Assembly: GCA_934317185.1 (NCBI GenBank)
Contig: CAKREJ010000058.1
Span: forward strand, 1-9,738
Direction: 5' to 3'
Origin: an uncultured Anaerobutyricum sp.
GTDB lineage: Bacteria; Bacillota; Clostridia; Lachnospirales; Lachnospiraceae
DNA length: 9,738 nucleotides
The translations under genes were made by a program, and so were the position numbers. Below are positions 6,598 to 9,738 of this stretch, piece by piece (within the stretch, counting starts at the first letter, position 1; each line of letters opens with the position of its first letter). Below the pieces are notes generated by a model. It was not told the DNA's origin. It ran no database searches and worked only from the letters and a program-made list of their open reading frames with translations.

Positions 6598-7455
6598 ATG
6601 AAAGGAATAGTATTAGCTGCCGGAAGAGGTACGAGACTGTATCCTATGACAAAGCCGGTATGTAAGCCATTATTACCAGTATACGATAAACCGTTAATTT
6701 ATTATCCGATCGCTACTTTATTGCAGGCAGGAATCCGAGATATTCTCGTAATCATCCCACCGGGAGAGGAGAGAGAGTTCTCTAATCTTCTCGGAGACGG
6801 AAGCGAGTTAGGAATTCACATCGAGTTTGCAGTACAGAAGGTAGCAAGAGGAATCGCAGATGCATTAATTATCGGTGAGGACTTTATCGGAGATGATTCC
6901 GTATGTCTCGTATTAGGAGATAACATCTTCCACTGCCATAATCTTGATGAGATTATGAAGGAAGCCATTAAGGATGACCACGGTGCGAAGGTATTTGGCT
7001 ACTATGTAGATGATCCAAGACCATTTGGTGTTGTAGAGTTTGATGAGAACGGACAGGCCGTATCCATCGAAGAGAAACCGCAGAATCCAAAGTCCAACTA
7101 CATCGTACCAGGCTTATACTTCTACGATAATCAGGTTATCGATATTGCGAAGCATCTTGAGCCATCTGCAAGAGGTGAGTACGAGATCACAGATGTTAAC
7201 TTAGAGTATTTAAGAAGAGGACAGTTAAAGGTAATTCCATTCGACAGAGGACTCACCTGGATGGATGCAGGAACTGCCGACAGTATGTTAGAGGCAGCAG
7301 AGATCGTGAAGGCACTTCAGAAGTCAGGATGCTATGTAGGCTGCTTAGAAGAACTCGCATACAGAGAAGGCTTCGTAGGTTTAGACAAGATTCATGAGAT
7401 TGGTGAGAGCCTTAAGATGACTAATTATGGACAATATTTACTTAAATTAAAGTAA
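6598..7455 (+). CDS. rfbA: RmlA-like sugar-1-phosphate nucleotidylyltransferase
   Basis: Joins a nucleoside triphosphate to a hexose 1-phosphate, in the classical case dTTP plus glucose 1-phosphate to dTDP-glucose, the entry to dTDP-rhamnose. The 285-residue length matches RmlA. The nucleotide loop AAGRGTRLYP (7-16), GDN with D108 (107-109), EEKP (158-161), SARGEYEITD (190-199) and WMDAGT (221-226) are all there, so the fold and chemistry look intact. Several positions differ from typical RmlA: KPLLPV (23-28) replaces KQLLPV, QKVARGIADA (80-89) replaces the usual QPxPDGLAQA, and WMDAGT replaces WLDTGT. Q80 and G85, expected at the base pocket, remain. The sugar or nucleotide may therefore differ. 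AAGGAGG (6582-6588) lies 9 nt before the ATG. rmlB, rmlC and rmlD are not adjacent; a surface-polysaccharide role fits the neighbours. Confidence 0.88.
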   Translation: MKGIVLAAGRGTRLYPMTKPVCKPLLPVYDKPLIYYPIATLLQAGIRDILVIIPPGEEREFSNLLGDGSELGIHIEFAVQKVARGIADALIIGEDFIGDDSVCLVLGDNIFHCHNLDEIMKEAIKDDHGAKVFGYYVDDPRPFGVVEFDENGQAVSIEEKPQNPKSNYIVPGLYFYDNQVIDIAKHLEPSARGEYEITDVNLEYLRRGQLKVIPFDRGLTWMDAGTADSMLEAAEIVKALQKSGCYVGCLEELAYREGFVGLDKIHEIGESLKMTNYGQYLLKLK

Positions 7456-7515
7456 AAAGTTGCTGTTTCATTTCTCGAATAATGAGACAAACAGAGCACG
7501 ATAACAACTTTTTAC
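7452..7515 (+). terminator. Long hairpin over the nucleotidylyltransferase stop codon
   Basis: GTAAAAAGTTG (7452-7462) and CAACTTTTTAC (7505-7515) are exact reverse complements, and the 5' arm includes the stop codon (7453-7455). Inside, CTGTTT (7463-7468) can pair with AAACAG (7489-7494), and TCTC with GAGA. The A tract on one side and T tract on the other suit an intrinsic terminator in both directions, although little free U tract remains after the stem. Confidence 0.6.
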
Positions 7516-7641
7516 GAGGGAGAGTGCAAGAATTTCCATATTTATACTAGAATGAGAATGAAACGAAGAACTGTAATTAGAATTGACAAATAACATTTTC
7601 TAAATTTCTTAGCATTTTGAAAAAAACTTTCCATTATTTAG
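7516..7641. other. Intergenic stretch before the AbrB-type gene
   Basis: These 126 nt hold no ORF. A TTGACA at 7583-7588 lacks a -10 at proper spacing, so I do not call a promoter there. GGAGAGTGCA (7519-7528) repeats a 10-mer from the preceding gene's leader (6563-6572), and a 9/10 copy occurs at 7685-7694. The remainder is AT-rich, as expected for an AbrB-family autoregulatory zone, but no site can be defined. Confidence 0.4.
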
Positions 7642-7670
7642 TTGACAAGGCATCGGCTTTATGGTATACT
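7642..7670 (+). promoter_or_regulatory. Near-consensus sigma-A promoter of the AbrB-type regulator
   Basis: TTGACA (7642-7647), a 17-bp spacer and TATACT (7665-7670) predict strong transcription starting near 7677, with a leader of about 77 nt. Confidence 0.85.
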
Positions 7671-7753
7671 ACAGTCAACCCAGAGGAGAATGCACAGGCA
7701 GCAGGTCATAAGGGAAAAATATAAGTCGACACTGCGCCAGAGAGGAGTACGTT

Positions 7754-8020
7754 ATGCAGAGTACTGGAATAGTTAGAAAGCTCGATTCATTAGGAAGAAT
7801 TACATTACCTATGGAACTTCGTAAAAGTTTCGATATCGGGGAGAGAGAACCTTTAGAAATCTTCACAGAAGAAGATAAGATCATCATTAAGAAGTACAAT
7901 CCTAGTGATATCTTTACAGGACAGTGTGAAGACCTCATTGAGTACAGAGGCAAGAAGGTATCCAGAGATTCTATCCGTGAGCTTGCTAGAATTGCCGGAT
8001 ATAAGCTGACAGAGGAATAA
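7754..8020 (+). CDS. AbrB/SpoVT-type transition-state transcriptional regulator
   Basis: An 88-residue DNA-binding protein with an N-terminal AbrB swapped-hairpin domain (about 3-50): GIVRKLDSLGRITLP (5-19), MELRKSFDIG (20-29) and KIIIKKYNP (42-50). R8, K9, R15 and R23 match the basic residues that contact DNA in B. subtilis AbrB. The tail (51-88), with FTGQCEDL and KKVSRDSIRELA, is a short multimerisation-type region of the kind seen in clostridial paralogues. Members form dimers or tetramers and bind flexible AT-rich DNA, often repressing stationary-phase and surface genes and themselves. AGAGGAG (7741-7747) lies 6 nt before the ATG. It is monocistronic, with its own strong promoter and terminator. 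The nearby secreted-protein and polysaccharide genes are plausible targets by position only. Confidence 0.92.
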   Translation: MQSTGIVRKLDSLGRITLPMELRKSFDIGEREPLEIFTEEDKIIIKKYNPSDIFTGQCEDLIEYRGKKVSRDSIRELARIAGYKLTEE

Positions 8021-8149
8021 TCTTCAACTTTACATTACTGTAATAATTAACAGCTTACATCCACGTTGGGAACCATATGTGGTATATACGAAAGATAAGA
8101 TTGCCTTAGCAAAACCAAAGAATCAGCATAGTGAGAGGCATGAACGGCG
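8021..8149 (+). other. Structured 3' UTR of the AbrB-type gene, or a small RNA
   Basis: 129 nt separate the stop codon from the terminator stem. The stretch contains the odd palindrome ATTACTGTAAT (8034-8044). It also contains a good hairpin at 8061-8082: CCACGT pairs with ATGTGG and TGG with CCA around a GAA loop, with one bulged T. TTGC/GCAA (8101-8104, 8109-8112) adds a small stem, and GGCA at 8138-8141 could pair with TGCC inside the terminator's 5' arm (8153-8156). No ORF is convincing. It matches no riboswitch or RNA family I recognise. Confidence 0.4.
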
Positions 8150-8200
8150 AAGTGCCATAATAACAGACATCAGAATCTGTTATTATGGCACTTTTTCTTT
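8150..8200 (+). terminator. Strong intrinsic terminator
   Basis: An 18-bp perfect stem (8150-8167 with 8176-8193) around an 8-nt loop is followed by TTTTTCTTT (8192-8200). It ends the AbrB-type transcript and isolates it from the secreted-protein gene. Confidence 0.95.
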
Positions 8201-8258
8201 CCTAGAAAATATATGAAGAATTGCCGGCAGGATGAAATTGTGTTTTTTCAGATACAAT

Positions 8259-8289
8259 TGTAACAAATATGTGACATCTCTTATATAAT
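8259..8289 (+). promoter_or_regulatory. WalR-box-like repeat with TATAAT -10
   Basis: TGTAAC (8259-8264), 5 nt and TGTGAC (8270-8275) match the Bacillus WalR consensus TGTWAH-N5-TGTWAH with one mismatch. A perfect TATAAT (8284-8289) follows. No proper -35 exists at 17 nt (the bases are TAACAA), and the box overlaps that position, as at activator-dependent promoters. Whether this organism's WalR uses the same box is assumed. Confidence 0.35.
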
Positions 8290-8341
8290 TTTGTTATACA
8301 TTCTTATCCCACCTGTAAAGAAAGATAATAGTTCTGTTATG

Positions 8342-8368
8342 GTAGTTAAACTACAAAAATACTATAAT
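8342..8368 (+). promoter_or_regulatory. TATAAT -10 preceded by an odd palindrome
   Basis: TATAAT (8363-8368) lies 97 nt before the ATG at 8465, with no recognisable -35. The expected -35 region is overlapped by GTAGTTAAACTAC (8342-8354), a 6+1+6 inverted repeat that could be an operator. It is an alternative or second promoter to the one at 8284. Confidence 0.35.
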
Positions 8369-8381
8369 AAAATTATAGGAA

Positions 8382-8396
8382 ATGTAAACGAAATAT
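8382..8396. promoter_or_regulatory. cre-like half site
   Basis: ATGTAAACGAAATAT fits WTGNAARCGNWWWCA except for the terminal CA, the same deviation as the site at 6524-6538. Both lie just downstream of a candidate -10. This may be a lineage variant of the CcpA site, or chance. Confidence 0.2.
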
Positions 8397-8464
8397 AGCA
8401 TAGATAACGTATCCGGCTACATCATCGCAGTACATTCCAAGTTTAAAGGCAGGAGGGATTCCCT

Positions 8465-9106
8465 ATGAAGAAAAGATTAAGCACAATTTTAACAGCATTA
8501 TTTATGGCAGTAACACTCATCCCATTTGCACCGGTACAGGCGAAGGCAGCAACAGCAGATGTAACCAGACAGATGGCGGGGAATCGACAGATAAAGGATA
8601 TCAGTAAGAAGCTTACAGCATATACAACAGCGATGAACTTAAGTGCATACTCCACTACCAGACCAGTGAATATGAAGCTTGACGACAAAGATAAATTATC
8701 CATCGCCGTATTTATAAGATATAACTACAAGGGAGACTACAGTTACACAGCAAGAGAGCTTCGCTCCGAGACGAAGAAGCTGTTCGGTAAGAGTGCTTCC
8801 ATTAACAAGATTAAGAATTATAAGAACAATAAAAACCGTTTCGTATTCGTATGCAGCTCCGATTCCAAGTATTATAAAGACCCATATATGTACTGTGGCG
8901 GAGACTTCGGAGATAATATTCCGGATTATAAGATTAAAAAGGTTGTCCGCACCGGCAAGAATACATACACAGTAACTACACAGAACAGATTAGGCTGCTA
9001 CGGAGAGAAGGGCAGAACCAACATCGGAACAACAACATTGAAGCTTAAAAAGACAGCAGCAGGCTATATTGTAAAGAGCATTCGTTATCAGTATAACGGA
9101 AAGTAA
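8465..9106 (+). CDS. Small secreted basic protein of unknown function
   Basis: 213 residues with a clear signal peptide: KKR at the N-terminus, a hydrophobic core at about 6-24, and a signal peptidase I site after AKA (26-28). The mature part of about 185 residues is lysine- and tyrosine-rich, strongly basic, and has three cysteines (C130, C144, C178). Residues 76-87 (DKLSIAVFIRYN) and the C-terminal third, with alternating patterns such as NTYTVTTQNR (166-175) and TTTLKLKK (189-196) then YIVKSIRY (201-208), suggest a beta-rich fold. The ending resembles NTF2-like secreted proteins of Bacillota, but I cannot place it in a named family. There are no catalytic motif, repeats or wall anchor. The basic charge could favour binding to teichoic acid or acidic polysaccharide, which is inference. 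AGGAGG (8451-8456) is 8 nt before the ATG. It is monocistronic. Confidence 0.8.
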   Translation: MKKRLSTILTALFMAVTLIPFAPVQAKAATADVTRQMAGNRQIKDISKKLTAYTTAMNLSAYSTTRPVNMKLDDKDKLSIAVFIRYNYKGDYSYTARELRSETKKLFGKSASINKIKNYKNNKNRFVFVCSSDSKYYKDPYMYCGGDFGDNIPDYKIKKVVRTGKNTYTVTTQNRLGCYGEKGRTNIGTTTLKLKKTAAGYIVKSIRYQYNGK

Positions 9107-9158
9107 CAAAGCCTTAAGTAAGTGCAAGTACACATGAAAGAAACATGATAAATGAAAG

Positions 9159-9203
9159 AAGACATATCCGGCAGTTTATTCGCTGTCGGATATGTCTTTT
9201 TTT
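9159..9203 (+). terminator. Strong intrinsic terminator of the secreted protein gene
   Basis: A 16-bp stem (9159-9174 with 9183-9198, one G-U pair) around TTTATTCG is followed by seven T (9197-9203). The A-rich 5' flank (9155-9158) can extend the pairing, so it may work in both directions. Confidence 0.92.
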
Positions 9204-9421
9204 GCAAAGTATATATCAGATGTGAGCTGACTTTCATCTCTACAGATAAGGGGCAACAAATTGCTATCCGTGTATATGAAGAAGAAAAATTGATAATAAA
9301 GTAACGCAAATAAAGTAAAGTTTTGGTGAAAAGTTAAGAATATAGTCCGACTTTACTAAAAATAGCTAGATTAAAACGTCGAAATTAGGCATATTTAGGA
9401 ATACTACAAAAGTGAAATATA
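9204..9421. other. 218-nt upstream regulatory region of the polysaccharide operon
   Basis: No ORF is present. AATAAAGTAA occurs twice (9295-9304, 9309-9318). AGTAAAGT (9314-9321) has an exact inverted copy ACTTTACT (9350-9357), so AAAGTAA-type half sites cluster over about 60 nt. Weak hairpins are possible at 9218-9239 and 9245-9268. Phased repeats at 9383-9402 are listed with the promoter. The region probably carries binding sites for regulators of the downstream operon. Confidence 0.35.
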
Positions 9422-9430
9422 TGCTATAAT
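9383..9430 (+). promoter_or_regulatory. 10-bp tandem repeat upstream of an extended -10 promoter
   Basis: AATTAGGCAT (9383-9392) and ATTTAGGAAT (9393-9402) are adjacent 10-mers sharing 8 of 10 bases, one DNA turn apart. They end 22 nt before TATAAT (9425-9430), which is preceded by TG at 9422-9423 (extended -10). The expected -35 position (TACTAC, 9402-9407) is poor. Repeats phased like this next to a promoter without a -35 are what OmpR/PhoB-type response regulators bind. Transcription would start near 9437. Confidence 0.55.
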
Positions 9431-9436
9431 TTACTC

Positions 9437-9664
9437 ACTATAAAAAGGTGTGTGGTTTTAGCTTTCATATAAGAAGAAAAAGTACACAGAAATATTTTAA
9501 TTTACATCTATGTTCAAGTCTGAATCATTTGTGTACTGCCCGTTAAGACACACCAGAAAAGTATGAAAACAGTATTATCACATAAGAAGAAGTATGGATT
9601 TTGCGGGGATAGAAATTACTCACTTATATGATAATCAGCACAAGAATAAGATTGGGGAAAGTAT
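9437..9664 (+). ncRNA. Long structured leader of the polysaccharide operon
   Basis: About 228 nt lie between the predicted start and the sugar transferase ATG. GGTGTGT (9447-9453) pairs exactly with ACACACC (9548-9554). Nested inside, AGTACACA (9481-9488) pairs with TGTGTACT (9530-9537). TCATATAAG (9465-9473) is also fully complementary to CTTATATGA (9623-9631), and a near copy of its context lies at 9578-9591, so alternative folds are possible. There is no terminator hairpin and no recognised riboswitch. Position and length suit a target for processive antitermination of a long polysaccharide operon. Confidence 0.4.
9465..9591 (+). repeat. Direct repeat TCAYATAAGAAGAA in the leader
   Basis: TCATATAAGAAGAA (9465-9478) and TCACATAAGAAGAA (9578-9591) differ at one base. 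One copy lies inside the outer helix of the leader and the other just outside it. Both can pair, fully or with one mismatch, with 9623-9631. The purine-rich half is common in this genome's leaders, which lowers its significance. Confidence 0.4.
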
Positions 9665-9738
9665 ATGTATAAGAAGAGCGTACAGGGCTGGTTGAAGCAC
9701 CTGGATTTCATGATCTTAGACGTAGTCTGTCTATGGAT
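9665..9738 (+). CDS. Polyprenyl-phosphate sugar transferase, N-terminal fragment (cut by window end)
   Basis: Only the first 24 codons are present: MYKKSVQGWLKHLDFMILDV and four more residues. The WLKHLDFMILD pattern leading into a hydrophobic helix is what I recall from lachnospiral exopolysaccharide sugar transferases (bacterial sugar transferase family, WbaP/WcaJ-like). These put the first sugar phosphate on undecaprenyl phosphate in the membrane. GGGGA (9654-9658) gives a Shine-Dalgarno 6 nt from the ATG. If the call is right, this gene initiates repeat-unit assembly, and the promoter and leader before it control a whole polysaccharide operon to the right. The catalytic C-terminal domain is outside the window, so identity rests on the short N-terminus and context. 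Confidence 0.6.
   Translation, partial: MYKKSVQGWLKHLDFMILDVVCLW

Larger units (their letters stand above)
8201..8464. other. 264-nt regulatory region before the secreted protein gene
   Basis: There is no ORF here. It holds two possible -10 elements (8284-8289 and 8363-8368), a WalR-box-like direct repeat (8259-8275), a 13-bp odd palindrome (8342-8354), a cre-like half site (8382-8396), and a possible 8-bp stem (8236-8243 with 8252-8259, one G-U pair). The density of elements suggests that several signals control the gene that follows. Confidence 0.4.

Noticed and set aside
7583..7611. TTGACA at 7583 as a second promoter for the AbrB-type gene
   Set aside because: The bases at 16-18 nt spacing (TTCTTA region) do not resemble a -10.
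7690..7776. 28-codon upstream ORF in the AbrB-type leader, overlapping the gene's start in another frame
   Set aside because: GAGGAG ends only 1 nt before its ATG, too close for normal initiation, and the peptide has no notable composition.
8021..8149. Riboswitch (c-di-GMP, TPP, SAM, purine, cobalamin, guanidine) in the stretch before the strong terminator
   Set aside because: None of the conserved core motifs of these classes is present, and the terminator ends the AbrB-type transcript, not a following leader.
11..8408. Shared 10-mer CATAGATAAC at 11-20 and 8399-8408
   Set aside because: A single shared 10-mer among this much AT-rich intergenic DNA is expected by chance.
1..9738. CRISPR array, insertion sequence, attachment site, tRNA/rRNA, toxin-antitoxin or phage-defence genes
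   Set aside because: I looked for them on both strands and found no spaced repeats, transposase motifs, cloverleaf sequences or defence-family domains.

Overview
The window looks like chromosomal DNA of a low-GC, Gram-positive gut-type anaerobe of the Lachnospiraceae (Clostridia). This rests on purine-rich Shine-Dalgarno sites, sigma-A-type promoters with AT-rich spacers, tight hairpin-plus-U terminators, a MazG of Bacillota type, an AbrB/SpoVT regulator, and the start of a sugar transferase whose N-terminal pattern (WLKHLDFMILD) I associate with that family. The genus cannot be fixed from the sequence. The left two thirds is mostly gene-dense. The right third is rich in regulatory DNA: 444 nt before a small secreted protein and 558 nt before a polysaccharide gene.

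Layout. (1) 55-2083, plus: a citrate synthase and a MarR-family regulator, closed by a strong hairpin at 2201-2253. (2) 2311-3021, minus: MazG, convergent with the regulator and divergent from the next gene. Its candidate promoter shares -10 bases with that of the divergent gene. (3) 3182-6443, plus: a two-gene unit, 25 nt apart, of a secreted C39-like cysteine peptidase on a long Ser/Thr/Glu-rich stalk and a CDP-glycerol-type glycerophosphotransferase. (4) 6598-7455, plus: an RmlA-like sugar-phosphate nucleotidylyltransferase with its own near-consensus promoter. (5) 7754-8020, plus: an AbrB-type regulator with a near-consensus promoter and a very strong terminator after a structured 3' UTR. 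(6) 8465-9106, plus: a small, basic, secreted orphan protein behind a complex promoter region. (7) 9665 to the window end: the first 24 codons of a polyprenyl-phosphate sugar transferase, probably the first gene of an exopolysaccharide operon that continues outside. It sits behind an extended -10 promoter and a leader of about 230 nt with nested complementary segments.

How it fits together. From the C39 peptidase onward the genes are about the cell surface: a secreted peptidase, a teichoic-acid-like polymer transferase, nucleotide-sugar supply, a transition-state-type regulator, a secreted protein and a polysaccharide-initiating transferase. Citrate synthase, the MarR regulator and MazG are metabolic or housekeeping genes.

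I see no CRISPR array, transposon, phage gene, tRNA or rRNA. No defence system or clearly new multi-gene system is evident. The best leads are the structured leader and phased direct repeats in front of the sugar transferase, the stalked C39 peptidase paired with a glycerophosphotransferase, and several unexplained palindromes.
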